Shown: positions 16,747 to 25,206 of the stretch, piece by piece
Numbering within the stretch: position 1 is the stretch's first letter
Layout: each line of letters begins with the position of its first letter
DNA from: Metabacillus sp. B2-18
GTDB taxonomy: Bacteria > Bacillota > Bacilli > Bacillales > Bacillaceae
Assembly (NCBI RefSeq): GCF_021117275.1
Contig: NZ_CP088245.1
Coordinates: 2,517,501 to 2,581,500, forward strand
DNA: 64,000 nt
Reading direction: 5' to 3'
Program-made: the position numbers and the translations under genes
The notes under the pieces: generated by a model
What the model saw: the letters and a program-made list of their open reading frames with translations, nothing else
Told to the model about the DNA's origin: nothing
Databases searched by the model: none

Positions 16747-18036
16747 TTATTCCACTTCACTTTGAACTTCTTTCGCGACAGCCTGAACTTCTTTAATAAT
16801 TTCTTCAGGTGATTTGGATCCATCCAATAACAATTGGATATTGGCTAAGTACACATCTGCAACCTTCGCGTGGACATCTGTATCAAGCCATTCAGCCATT
16901 CCTTCTGCCTGTTTCATCGTATCAACACCCTCTACTACTTGTTGTAGGGCAGTATCAGGGTTGGTTGCTCCATCAATTGGACTAGGCCAACCAATTTGTT
17001 CTGCTAGCTTAACCGCATTTTCTTTACTAGTTAAAAATTTTAAGAACTTAATAGCTTCCTCTGGATGTTCCGTTTTAGACGAAACAATAAATCCATCTGG
17101 TGCGCCCGTTATATAGTTTTGATTACCTTTTCCGTCTGAAATGGAAGGCATTTGGAAGAATCCCCAATTACCAGACAAGTTATCTTCAACATTCTGAAAT
17201 TCTTCTAACTCCATATACATCATGGCTCCTTCTCCTGTAAAGAAAACCTGTTTTGCCATATCATGTGAGCTAGAGTTCACATTGTCCATTAGATAACCAT
17301 TTTGATTAAGTTCTGCAAACATTTCCATCGCTTTTACATAACCTAGATCCGTAAATTCTCCTGAGCGAGGATTGTAATCATTCATTCTTACATCCTGGGG
17401 AACCATTTTCTGATTAAGACCAGTTAAATAGTGAATGGCTGCCCAAGGACTTTCATTACCTAAAATAATTGGAGTTTCTCCACCTTGTTTGAGTGTTTCA
17501 AGGACATTCATAAATTCATCCCATGTCTGAGGTGTTTGTAGATTGTATTTATCGAAGATTTCCTTGTTGTATACAAAGAACTTTCCGTTGAATCGAAGAG
17601 GTATACCATAATTTTTGTCGTCAGATGAAAATGGTTGAAGTGAAGCTGGAATAAAGCTATCTTTCCATTCAGTGTCTTCCTCTAAATAAGGAGTTAAGTC
17701 TAAGGCTGCTCCGGCACGTACAAATTTTCTAGCAAACTCGCCTGACCATGAAAACATAATATCAGGTACTTCATTACCACCTAAAACAACCCTTAGTTTA
17801 TCTTTAATAGGTTCGTCTGCGATCGCTTCCATTTCAATTTTAATATCAGGATTTTGCGCCTCAAATTCCTTGACTACTTCTTCAAAGTATGGAGCATATT
17901 CAGGTTGTGGCCATTTGTGTAAAAACTTCAAGACTGTTTTCCCTTCTGCATCACTCGAGGAAGAATTAGAACACCCCGTAAGCAAAAGGACAAAAATTAG
18001 CATTGCCATTCCTAACGTCTTTGTCATTTTTCTCAT
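16747..18036 (-). CDS. frlO: FrlO-like sugar-binding lipoprotein
   Basis: A 429-residue extracytoplasmic solute-binding protein of family 1. It begins with a lipoprotein signal peptide and lipobox LLTGC (C22), followed by a serine-rich linker, and holds the family signature around MEAIADEPIKDKLRVVLGGN. It probably captures fructoselysine or related fructosamines outside the membrane and delivers them to FrlNM. GGAGG precedes the ATG; the gap to frlD is about 110 bases. Confidence 0.88.
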   Translation of the reverse strand: MRKMTKTLGMAMLIFVLLLTGCSNSSSSDAEGKTVLKFLHKWPQPEYAPYFEEVVKEFEAQNPDIKIEMEAIADEPIKDKLRVVLGGNEVPDIMFSWSGEFARKFVRAGAALDLTPYLEEDTEWKDSFIPASLQPFSSDDKNYGIPLRFNGKFFVYNKEIFDKYNLQTPQTWDEFMNVLETLKQGGETPIILGNESPWAAIHYLTGLNQKMVPQDVRMNDYNPRSGEFTDLGYVKAMEMFAELNQNGYLMDNVNSSSHDMAKQVFFTGEGAMMYMELEEFQNVEDNLSGNWGFFQMPSISDGKGNQNYITGAPDGFIVSSKTEHPEEAIKFLKFLTSKENAVKLAEQIGWPSPIDGATNPDTALQQVVEGVDTMKQAEGMAEWLDTDVHAKVADVYLANIQLLLDGSKSPEEIIKEVQAVAKEVQSEVE

Positions 18037-18144
18037 ATATTGACCCTCCTTATTATTGTGCTTTATCGACCGACAACTACATCATTTCAACAACCACCTC
18101 CTATAGAATGAAACTTTTTATTTTTCCTCTCAAAAGGAGAGGTT

Positions 18145-18981
18145 TTAATAAGAAAGTCCATGTCCAAATGCTCCATCTACTAAACATGTTTTTGCTGCAA
18201 ATTCTGCACCTTTTTCAAGACTTCTTATGATAAGTTCAGCTTGAGAATCACTCTCTTTTTTACCTTTTAAATAATGCAAGATAAATGCCGTAAAAAACGA
18301 ATCTCCAGCACCTAACGTATCTACTGGTTTGACAAAATGAGGCTTCTGCTTATAAAAGTTTTCCCCATCATATACCATTGAGCCTCGCGAACCCATCGTA
18401 CCTATACTTAAAGTACTTCCGTAAGAATGGGTCCTTTTCAGAAGCGCTTCAATCTCTTCATCGGGTAATTGTCCACATGACAACAAACTAATATCAACAT
18501 CTTTACAGACCGTTATTAATGTCTGATCCGTATATTCATTGGAAAAATCATAGGATAATAGAACACCAGCTTCTTTAATTTTATGTAATTCGGCATCCAT
18601 ATCGCTATATACACTACTATGTGCAATGTCAAACGTTTTGATATATTCAATGTCGTCTTTCATAAGAACTAAAGGATGATCTTTTTGAATTCCACCTTCA
18701 TTACCACCGATAAAAACTCGATCACCGTCTACTAAATCAACTGCCGCATAACCATTCTCTCCTATATGCTGTCGACAATGAGATAGATCAATCTCTAAGC
18801 TGTTAAGAGTTTTAATAATATGATCTGCTGCAGGATCATCACCAAACACGCCAAGATAAGCTGCATCAACTCCTAATTGCTTTGCATAAACACTAAAGTT
18901 CAATGCATTACCACCAGGATACATGGTTCGCTTGTAAACATATTTATCTACTACATTATCACCAACACCGATCACTCGCAT
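18145..18981 (-). CDS. frlD: FrlD-like fructoselysine 6-kinase (PfkB family)
   Basis: A 278-residue PfkB/ribokinase-family sugar kinase: MRVIGVGDNVVDKYVY and YPGGNALNFSVYAKQLG at the N-terminus bind the sugar, and DTLGAGDSFFTAFI near residue 230 carries the catalytic aspartate. FrlD phosphorylates the Amadori sugar at C6 so that FrlB can split it. The ATG at 18981 is chosen because AGGGGGG lies eight bases upstream; the longer frame (ATG 19002) overlaps the operator. It is the first gene of the operon behind FrlR operator 1. Confidence 0.88.
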   Translation of the reverse strand: MRVIGVGDNVVDKYVYKRTMYPGGNALNFSVYAKQLGVDAAYLGVFGDDPAADHIIKTLNSLEIDLSHCRQHIGENGYAAVDLVDGDRVFIGGNEGGIQKDHPLVLMKDDIEYIKTFDIAHSSVYSDMDAELHKIKEAGVLLSYDFSNEYTDQTLITVCKDVDISLLSCGQLPDEEIEALLKRTHSYGSTLSIGTMGSRGSMVYDGENFYKQKPHFVKPVDTLGAGDSFFTAFILHYLKGKKESDSQAELIIRSLEKGAEFAAKTCLVDGAFGHGLSY

Positions 18982-18998
18982 TGTATAGCCCCCCTGAC

Positions 18999-19026
18999 AC
19001 ATTAAATGGTATATACCATTTAATGT
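18999..19026. promoter_or_regulatory. FrlR operator 1
   Basis: A perfect 28-base palindrome with half-site ACATTAAATGGTAT, 18 bases before the frlD start. The core TGGTATATACCA recurs twice more in this locus and nowhere else that I noticed. GntR/UTRA regulators of the FrlR type bind such palindromes. Confidence 0.85.
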
Positions 19027-19034
19027 AAGATAAT

Positions 19035-19058
19035 ACCTAAAATGGGATCATTTTAGGT
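19035..19058. terminator. Hairpin between frlR and frlD
   Basis: ACCTAAAATG / CATTTTAGGT, a perfect ten-pair stem with a four-base loop, overlaps the frlR stop codon. There is no strong T run, so it may be a weak terminator or RNA processing site separating frlR from the operon. Confidence 0.45.
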
Positions 19059-19785
19059 TTAATTCTGAGTAAAATTTAACGATATCACTTCTTGTTAATG
19101 ATGTGGAGAATTCAATTTCCTTGTCGTTTCGATCAAAGGCAACAGCTTCTCGGAAAATACATGGACTTTCAGAACGAATTTTCAAGAGCTTACTCCCATT
19201 TTCATCTGAAAACGTAACTCTCATAAATTCTTTTGCCTTTACGAGTTTAATTCCAAATTCATTCTCTAACACATTATATAAAGAAATATCATTAGTAATA
19301 AAGTCTTTAATATTTTGACAGTACTTTTCTGGAATAAATGATTCCTCTATCGCAATTGGCCGGTCGTTTACTAAGCGAAGGCGTTTTACAGTAAACAACT
19401 CTTCTCCTTCTGATAGCTGCAGCTTCTCAGCTAAAAATGGTGTTGCTTTCATATGTCCTATTGATAGCACTTGTGTACTAGGGGTTAACCCTTTTCCTAG
19501 CATATCGTTTGTAAAACTATTGAACGTAATAAAATCCATTTGAATTTTATTATTTGAAACAAAGCTACCTGCCCCAACTCGACGCTCAACAAGTCCTTCT
19601 CTTTCTAATGCCGACAATGTATGTCTCGCGGTCATTCTACTTATTCCGTATTGAGCAGCCAGATCACGCTCTGAAGGTAACTTATCACCATGTTTTAACT
19701 TCCCTATTTCTATATCTTCGATGATCTTTTCTTTAAGTTGTTTATAGAATGGGACAGATTCCTCGTTTCCTATAAATTTTTTCAT
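19048..19785 (-). CDS. frlR: FrlR-like GntR/HutC-family regulator
   Basis: A 245-residue transcription factor. The N-terminal winged helix (about 10-75: GDKLPSERDLAAQYGISRMT ARHTLSALE) is of GntR type, and residues 95-235 form a UTRA ligand-binding domain with the typical RLRLVNDRPIAIEESFIPEK. In B. subtilis FrlR represses frl genes and is released by a phosphorylated Amadori product. It reads in the same direction as the operon, directly upstream, and has a copy of its presumed operator before its own promoter, which suggests autoregulation. Confidence 0.88.
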   Translation of the reverse strand: MKKFIGNEESVPFYKQLKEKIIEDIEIGKLKHGDKLPSERDLAAQYGISRMTARHTLSALEREGLVERRVGAGSFVSNNKIQMDFITFNSFTNDMLGKGLTPSTQVLSIGHMKATPFLAEKLQLSEGEELFTVKRLRLVNDRPIAIEESFIPEKYCQNIKDFITNDISLYNVLENEFGIKLVKAKEFMRVTFSDENGSKLLKIRSESPCIFREAVAFDRNDKEIEFSTSLTRSDIVKFYSELNLK

Positions 19786-19823
19786 AAGACATTTCCTACT
19801 TCCTCCAAGTAATAATCAATAAC

Positions 19824-19854
19824 ATTATATATGATATTGAATTACTTCATGCAA
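19824..19854 (-). promoter_or_regulatory. Possible frlR promoter
   Basis: On the reverse strand TTGCAT and TATAAT are separated by 19 bases, 40 bases before the frlR start. Operator 3 lies just upstream of the -35 box. Confidence 0.4.
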
Positions 19855-19871
19855 ATAAAGACTTGAGTCAT

Positions 19872-19887
19872 AATGGTATATACCATT
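19872..19887. promoter_or_regulatory. FrlR operator 3
   Basis: AATGGTATATACCATT is a perfect 16-base palindrome with the FrlR core, 87 bases before the frlR start codon. Confidence 0.75.
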
Positions 19888-19956
19888 TGTTGTAAATTTT
19901 TAAGTACATCGAGATTTATCCTATGGTGAAGTTAGTAGGATATAACACTACTCTTA

Positions 19957-19970
19957 TTTAAGCGCTTACA
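19957..19970. promoter_or_regulatory. cre-like site (CcpA)
   Basis: TGTAAGCGCTTAAA on the reverse strand matches the catabolite-responsive element consensus TGWAANCGNTNWCA except for one position. It lies 70 bases beyond operator 3, upstream of frlR, so glucose repression of the locus is plausible. The remaining bases of the 19786-20110 gap hold nothing else that I recognise. Confidence 0.5.
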
Positions 19971-20110
19971 AAACACATAAAAAATTATTTTTATTTTGCT
20001 TTTGTTATTATTAGAATAGTCTAAATCTTTTCACCTGTCAATTATATCAAAGGTAAAACAATTCCTCTTTTTACGACATCATTCTCTTTTTTTCAGAATT
20101 AAGAGAGTTC

Positions 20111-20791
20111 TCATTCCTCATCTTCTATCTCCATCTTTTTAAGGCAATTGTTAATTATACTTTCATTAATGCCATTTACTAGCTGGTACTTTTCTTTATA
20201 AATGGTTGTGATGGCTTTTTTTATTTCATCCTTACTTAGTTTATTAATGTCTAGATTTTTAATAAAAAGATCTAGTGGTATATCTCCCACTTCATCATGT
20301 AAGGCTGGTTGTAGATATAGTATTTCATCACATTTTTCATAGCCATTTCTAGAAAAAAATTGATATCTTTTAAAACAATCTTGTTTTTCTTCTTCGGTAT
20401 GGACCATTTCTGGTGTTTCGGTTTCTAAGAAAATCGCTTTAATTGTTGAGTTTCCTGCTTCAATGGCATCTTTATTTAATAATTCCTCTATTTTCAATAA
20501 AGTTTTTGAACCTAGTCCTTTATTTCGGATGGCAGGATTCGTCACAATATACACAATGAATCCTCCATTTATTTCAGAAAAATAATGTCCTGTTGCAAAA
20601 GAAACCAATTGATTACCTTCTAGCCCTACTAAGAAATGATAATTACTTGGTCTTTTTGTATATTGTAAACTTCTAAAAAAGGTTTGATGTGGTTCTCGCA
20701 CTTCAATTGGAAACGACTGATCGTATAACTTCATAGCAGATTCATAGTGATCTAAATTTTCTTCTGTTATTTCAACCCATTTTATTGTCAT
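20111..20791 (-). CDS. GNAT-family N-acetyltransferase
   Basis: A 226-residue GNAT protein. The acetyl-CoA-binding motif A is seen in VYIVTNPAIRNKGLGSKTLL (about residues 80-100, with RNKGLG). The last 60 residues, after the GNAT fold, are an acidic helical tail. The substrate is unknown. It is a single gene; no link to the frl locus is evident. Confidence 0.85.
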   Translation of the reverse strand: MTIKWVEITEENLDHYESAMKLYDQSFPIEVREPHQTFFRSLQYTKRPSNYHFLVGLEGNQLVSFATGHYFSEINGGFIVYIVTNPAIRNKGLGSKTLLKIEELLNKDAIEAGNSTIKAIFLETETPEMVHTEEEKQDCFKRYQFFSRNGYEKCDEILYLQPALHDEVGDIPLDLFIKNLDINKLSKDEIKKAITTIYKEKYQLVNGINESIINNCLKKMEIEDEE

Positions 20792-20948
20792 AATGTAAAG
20801 TACTCCTCTCCATACGTTTATTTAGAATAATCCATTTTTCCCCTAAAGTTTAGATATTTATTTCAATAGAAGTAACCTAAATTCCTTCATAAAGTTTTAT
20901 CCATTTCATGATAAGAAGCGATTGGGATCTATTGTTCAAAAAATATGA

Positions 20949-20982
20949 AAAAGACCGCAGTAGCGATGCTATCGTTATCTGC
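20949..20982 (-). terminator. Probable terminator of the AlkD-like gene
   Basis: Read leftwards, an imperfect stem (GCAG, TA, CGAT pairing with ATCG, TA, CTGC around AGC) is followed by TTTTT directly behind the stop codon of the gene at 20985-21692. Confidence 0.5.
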
Positions 20983-20984
20983 AA

Positions 20985-21692
20985 TTAACAGATACAAGTT
21001 TTTCGTTTCACCCCAATTTTATTACGCTCTTCTACTTTATTAATATAGGTAACAGCGACTGGTACTTTACACGCTGTATTGCCCATATTAACATGAACTT
21101 TACCGATTGCTTCAGCAACCCTAATAGCATCATCATGTAAAGCTTTTACATAGGCACCTGCACTAATCACAAAGCCGTTCATACAATAGCGAACCCGGTT
21201 TTTTTCTTGATGAATTGATTCTTCAACTCTATGAAGTAGAGTAAGGATTTCATCTGTATCCAGCTTTTCATCAGGAGAAATCGATAAATAGTTGGCATAA
21301 GTACTCCATCCGGCAACTGCTATCATTTCTTCATCTGACTCGATCCATTCACGTGCAAGTTCTAAAGCATACGGACTTTCAGCAGCCACACCTGCAACTG
21401 TATATTCCGCAAGCATATACCAGTCTGCTTTTTCTACCCAATTTTGAAGAGTTCCCTTTGACATAAATTTCGGATTAACAGACAGTCCCGCTAAATACAT
21501 CGCATCAAAATTCTCAGTTTCATATAATGCCAAGGCCAACTCCTGATCCTTTTTCACATGTTTAACAAGCTTTTTTAAATCACCAATTTTAACTCCAAAA
21601 AGGTTTCCACTCGCTCCATGATTCATAAATGTCTTTTTTGTTTGCTCTGAACCCAGTTCTTCAAGCTTCCCCATTATTTCTACAACGTTCAT
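20985..21692 (-). CDS. AlkD-like HEAT-repeat DNA alkylation repair protein
   Basis: A 235-residue all-helical protein of the AlkC/AlkD superfamily: GNLFGVKIGDLKKLVKHVKK near the start and the repeated helix pairs with EYTVAGVAAESPYALELARE and VAGWSTYANYL are typical. These HEAT-like glycosylases remove bulky or positively charged alkylated bases without flipping them. This subtype (sometimes only annotated as DNA alkylation repair protein) ends in KVEERNKIGVKRKTCIC. Activity is unproven. It is monocistronic. Confidence 0.8.
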   Translation of the reverse strand: MNVVEIMGKLEELGSEQTKKTFMNHGASGNLFGVKIGDLKKLVKHVKKDQELALALYETENFDAMYLAGLSVNPKFMSKGTLQNWVEKADWYMLAEYTVAGVAAESPYALELAREWIESDEEMIAVAGWSTYANYLSISPDEKLDTDEILTLLHRVEESIHQEKNRVRYCMNGFVISAGAYVKALHDDAIRVAEAIGKVHVNMGNTACKVPVAVTYINKVEERNKIGVKRKTCIC

Positions 21693-22095
21693 TTATTACC
21701 TCCATATAATGGTATTATTTTCACTTTAACATAATCTTTAATCCTTGTTGCTGATCATCCTGGCCCAAAAAATTAGAATCCTTGGTTTTCATAGGTTTTA
21801 CATTGCCTTAGGATTTTCCAAGATGCAGAAGTTACCAACTATTATTACCATATTTATACTTTACAATAAAGAACGTGCGTTCGTCAACAAATACAAAATT
21901 GAAAACCAATAATTTTAGATTTTATATAATCTCTTTATCATGATAAGGAGTTGAGCTATTATAAAAACAGATGGGAAGAAAAACCAAAGATATATGACAT
22001 TGGGGACTTTGCCTTTGGACATGTTTTTAGTTATTGTCTCATTTGTATTTGTAGAATAATATCTAAGTATATGATTAGTTAAAAGGAGTTTATCC
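21693..22095. other. Intergenic region upstream of the ECF S-component gene
   Basis: No gene is supported. A reverse frame ending at 21915 reads VPNVIYLWFFFPSVFIIAQL and could be the tail of a decayed membrane protein, but it lacks a start with a ribosome binding site and overlaps the next gene. I see no known riboswitch. Confidence 0.3.
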
Positions 22096-22683
22096 ATGAA
22101 CAAAAATAATAAGACATTCCGAATGGTTATATTAGGAATGCTTTCTGCCATTATCATTATTCAAACTTCTATCCCGTTTTTAGGATATATCCCTATAGGT
22201 CCGCTTAGTTTGACGATTATTCAAGTAACGGTCATTATCGCAGCGATCATCCTCGGTACGAAGGAAGCAGCCATTGTAGGCGGCATATGGGGAATGATCA
22301 CGTTCATCAGGGCATTTGTTGCTCCGACAAGCGTAATTGCACCAATTGTTTTTACGAATCCGCTTGTGTCCGTTTTGCCAAGGATTTTAATTGGTGTAGT
22401 TGCTGGATATGTTTTCCACAGAATGCTCAGCGAGAAGCTCAATGAAACAGTAAGAATGAGTGTTGCAGGTGTGTTGGGATCATTAACAAATACTTTTTTA
22501 GTGCTTGGATTCATTTATTTACTTTATCGGGAACCATACGCGAACTTTTTGAAGTTGGACATGGAGCAGCTCTTGCCTGCACTGATGACAATTGTCGCCA
22601 CTAATGGAATTACTGAAGCGATTCTATCAGGTGTATTGACGCCGATTATTTCAAAACCTTTATTAAAATTGATGAAAAAATAG
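22096..22683 (+). CDS. ECF transporter S component (possibly pantothenate, PanT-like)
   Basis: A 195-residue membrane protein with six helices. IQTSIPFLGYIPIGPLSLTI and IQVTVIIAAIILGTKEAAIV resemble the substrate-binding subunits of energy-coupling factor transporters of the COG4684 type, some of which take up pantothenate. Such S components dock on the shared EcfAAT module. The substrate is an inference from resemblance only. AAAAGGAG precedes the ATG, and a strong terminator follows. Confidence 0.75.
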   Translation: MNKNNKTFRMVILGMLSAIIIIQTSIPFLGYIPIGPLSLTIIQVTVIIAAIILGTKEAAIVGGIWGMITFIRAFVAPTSVIAPIVFTNPLVSVLPRILIGVVAGYVFHRMLSEKLNETVRMSVAGVLGSLTNTFLVLGFIYLLYREPYANFLKLDMEQLLPALMTIVATNGITEAILSGVLTPIISKPLLKLMKK

Positions 22684-22698
22684 CTCCCTTAACGGCTA

Positions 22699-22750
22699 AA
22701 GACATCCGGCAAACTTATGTGTTTTAAGTTTGTCGGATGTCTTTTATTTT
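22699..22750 (+). terminator. Terminator of the ECF S-component gene
   Basis: An 18-pair stem (AAGACATCCGgCAAACTTA with its complement) followed by TTTTATTTT, 15 bases behind the stop codon. Confidence 0.9.
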
Positions 22751-22770
22751 GGTTGGTTCAGGATGAAAAT

Positions 22771-22789
22771 GGGACAGTTAACCTGTCCC
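22771..22789. repeat. GGGACAG dispersed palindrome, copy a
   Basis: GGGACAGTTAACCTGTCCC. Related palindromes lie at 29910-29934, 33098-33122, 41572-41624 and 42282-42326. Confidence 0.7.
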
Positions 22790-22857
22790 TATCTACGGAA
22801 CGTTTGTTGTCACTGTTCATATAAATCTCTAAGATGAAAATAGAGCAGGAGGAGAAA

Positions 22858-23445
22858 ATGATGGATAATAGTAAAGTTGGTAAGTTAATTTTTCATTTAC
22901 GGAAGGAAAAAGGACTAACACAGAAGCAATTAGCAGATTCAATGAACATTTCTGATCGAACGATTTCTAAATGGGAGCGTGGATATGGGTGTCCAGATGT
23001 CACTCTTTTACCAAGTTTGTCTTCCGTATTAGGAGTAAATATTGAAAATATTTTAGAAGGTGAATTATCGCCGAATGATTTTGTGGGAGGAAATATGAAA
23101 AAATCGAATTATTTTGTTTGTCCCTTATGTCATAATATTGTATTAGCAACTGGGGATATAGCCATATCTTGCTGTGGGAGGAAGGTAGAACAATTAGAAG
23201 CAAAAAAAGCAACAGACGAAGAAAAATTATCAATAACAGAAATTGATTCAGAGTGGTATATTTCAAGTGATCATCCAATGACAAAGGATCATTATATATC
23301 ATTTCTTGCTTTTGCTACTGGTGATTCAGTACAGATTATGAAACAATATCCTGAATGGAGTTTGCAAACACGCATACCAAAACATAAACATGGTAAACTG
23401 CTATGGTTTGATACACAGTTTGGTTTATATTATCAACATATCTAA
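22858..23445 (+). CDS. XRE-family regulator with zinc-ribbon-like C-terminal domain
   Basis: A protein of about 195 residues. Residues 5-65 are a Cro/C1 helix-turn-helix (LRKEKGLTQKQLADSMNISD RTISKWERG). Then comes CPLCHN with a later CCG, a probable zinc site, and a beta-rich region ending in KHGKLLWFDTQFGLYYQH, which resembles the desulfoferrodoxin-like C-terminus of many clostridial and bacillar XRE proteins. GGAGG lies five bases before ATG 22858. Target genes are unknown; it stands alone. Confidence 0.8.
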   Translation: MMDNSKVGKLIFHLRKEKGLTQKQLADSMNISDRTISKWERGYGCPDVTLLPSLSSVLGVNIENILEGELSPNDFVGGNMKKSNYFVCPLCHNIVLATGDIAISCCGRKVEQLEAKKATDEEKLSITEIDSEWYISSDHPMTKDHYISFLAFATGDSVQIMKQYPEWSLQTRIPKHKHGKLLWFDTQFGLYYQHI

Positions 23446-23526
23446 GTTAGTATTTTAATTATTCTTTCATAATTATATTTTTATCTTCACCTTTTGACTG
23501 ATGTTCCATAAAGAAGTCCACACGGC

Positions 23527-23595
23527 CAACGACTTTACTTCATATACTTGGCATATTTGCATGCGTAGTTCCAAGTTTTTAAAATGACAGTCGTT
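23527..23595. repeat. Inverted repeat CCAACGAC / GTCGTTGG
   Basis: Two eight-base arms (23527-23534 and 23588-23595) separated by about 53 bases in the gap between two convergent genes. No T run; role unknown. Confidence 0.35.
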
Positions 23596-23645
23596 GGTCA
23601 AACTTTTAGTATCCTTGTTCAAGAAAGGCACTACATTTTTCTATT

Positions 23646-24011
23646 TTATTTTAATACTTCACACCAGAATGTGTAGTTCATTAATGAAACATCTTTTTTA
23701 AATTTGTGTATACTTTTTAACGTAGTTAATGTTTTTACTACTTCTCTTAAAATTTCCTCGGATGTTTGAGACTTACAATCTTTCATCTGTTTTCTTGCAA
23801 ATAAAATTAAATGTTTTGTATCGATTCTATTTATTTTTCTAATATTCGTGTAAATAGTTAAATAGATTAGAAAACTCTCAATTCTCTTTAATGCTTGTTT
23901 TTTATTAGGGTAATCGCTTGAGTCAAGTAGAAATATGTATTGATTATATAATGATTTATAACGTATTGAATCTTTTGTAATAATAAAAAGGTCATTTTGT
24001 TGAATATCCAT
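23646..24011 (-). CDS. Protein of unknown function (121 aa)
   Basis: I do not recognise this protein. It is predicted helical, charged and soluble, without motifs; QALKRIESFLIYLTIYTNIR and FARKQMKDCKSQTSEEILRE are amphipathic stretches. GGGAGG lies eight bases before the ATG, which supports it as a real gene. Base composition is very AT-rich, more so than its neighbours, which may point to acquired DNA. Confidence 0.55.
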   Translation of the reverse strand: MDIQQNDLFIITKDSIRYKSLYNQYIFLLDSSDYPNKKQALKRIESFLIYLTIYTNIRKINRIDTKHLILFARKQMKDCKSQTSEEILREVVKTLTTLKSIHKFKKDVSLMNYTFWCEVLK

Positions 24012-24164
24012 TTAATCCTCCCTTCTTTATGTTTGAGATAAATTTGCTGCGAAGTTTATTAGGAAAAAGTGCATCTTAAACAAATATTTTAAATATTACT
24101 TTAATCTATCCATTTGTTTTATGCAACACTTTTGTGGAAGAAATTGGTCGTTGATTTTTCATTA

Positions 24165-24202
24165 TTAAAAAACAGGCACGAACTCGTTAAGCTTGTGCCT
24201 GT
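24165..24202 (-). terminator. Terminator of the SDR operon
   Basis: Read leftwards, ACAGGCAC / GTGCCTGT is followed by TTTTTT, 130 bases behind the SDR gene. Confidence 0.75.
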
Positions 24203-24333
24203 CATATTCATTTTCGGATTTCTAAGTCTCTACTTCTTATTTAGCATCTTCTAAGATGAGTAAGGAGTAATTTTTTTTATATAATTTACACTCGTCTGTT
24301 CATATGCTTTGATTAATTTCGCTCTGAGACAAA

Positions 24334-25131
24334 TCACCGCATGACACTACCACCTGATATTTTAATTGATTCCCCCACGATATTTCGCGCTGCATCTGTT
24401 AATAAGAATGCAATGGTATTTCCAACTTCATCAGGCTGCGTAATTCGTTCAGAGGGGATACTTGTTTCAATCTGTTTATATTGGTCTTCGTATGACAAGC
24501 CATTTTGTTTAGCTTTCCGCATAATGACATCTCTTCCCATGCTTGTATCGACAAACCCAGGGCAAACAGCGTTAACTCTTATATTGGACTTGATTGCTTC
24601 AACAGCCATACATTGGGTAAATCCAATTAATGCAAACTTACTTGAAGAATACGCTGTGTTACCATAAGTTCCTCTTAGTCCAGAGAGTGATGAAACATTG
24701 ACGATCACACCGCTAGCCTCCTCCTGCATCCTTTTATAAACTATTTGAGTAAGCATAACAGTAGAGATGTAATTAATATTCATCATTCTTATAAGGAAAT
24801 CTTCTTTCAGATTTTCCACAGTTTCACCTCCAGCGATGGCTGCTGCGTTGACTAATCCAGAGATAAACCCCATTTGTCTCTCTGATTCTTGGACTAGTGA
24901 TTTTCTATCTTCTTCTTCAGCTATATCTGCCACTTTAAGAAAAATTTTCTCTTTATTTGTAGTTTCTAGTAACTCAACTTGTAATTGTGAAAGTACCTCT
25001 TCGTTTCTTCCAGTGATTGTAACTGAAGCACCCATATTTGCCACTATTTTGGCTGTTACATAGCCAATCCCACCAGATGCTCCAGTTATAAGAATATGCT
25101 TGCCGTTTAAACTTGTATGAAAGTAAGACAT
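24334..25131 (-). CDS. SDR-family oxidoreductase
   Basis: A 265-residue short-chain dehydrogenase/reductase. The NAD(P)-binding TGASGGIG is at residues 16-23, NVSSLSGLRG carries the catalytic serine and YSSSK the tyrosine and lysine. CPGFVDTSM is the usual following loop. It is the last gene of an operon with an amine oxidase and a GltS-like transporter, so it probably oxidises or reduces a catabolic intermediate of that pathway. The substrate is unknown. Confidence 0.85.
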   Translation of the reverse strand: MSYFHTSLNGKHILITGASGGIGYVTAKIVANMGASVTITGRNEEVLSQLQVELLETTNKEKIFLKVADIAEEEDRKSLVQESERQMGFISGLVNAAAIAGGETVENLKEDFLIRMMNINYISTVMLTQIVYKRMQEEASGVIVNVSSLSGLRGTYGNTAYSSSKFALIGFTQCMAVEAIKSNIRVNAVCPGFVDTSMGRDVIMRKAKQNGLSYEDQYKQIETSIPSERITQPDEVGNTIAFLLTDAARNIVGESIKISGGSVMR

Positions 25132-25206
25132 AGCTTCTCCCCTATTTTTATTATTGATAAAAAGGCTATAGCTACAATATTTAGTAGCTATAACCTTAGT
25201 TAACTT

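Noticed and set aside
21915..22157. 80-codon reverse frame with hydrophobic end upstream of the ECF S-component
   Set aside because: It overlaps the start of a convincing gene on the other strand and has no ribosome binding site; at most a remnant, noted only in the gap entry.
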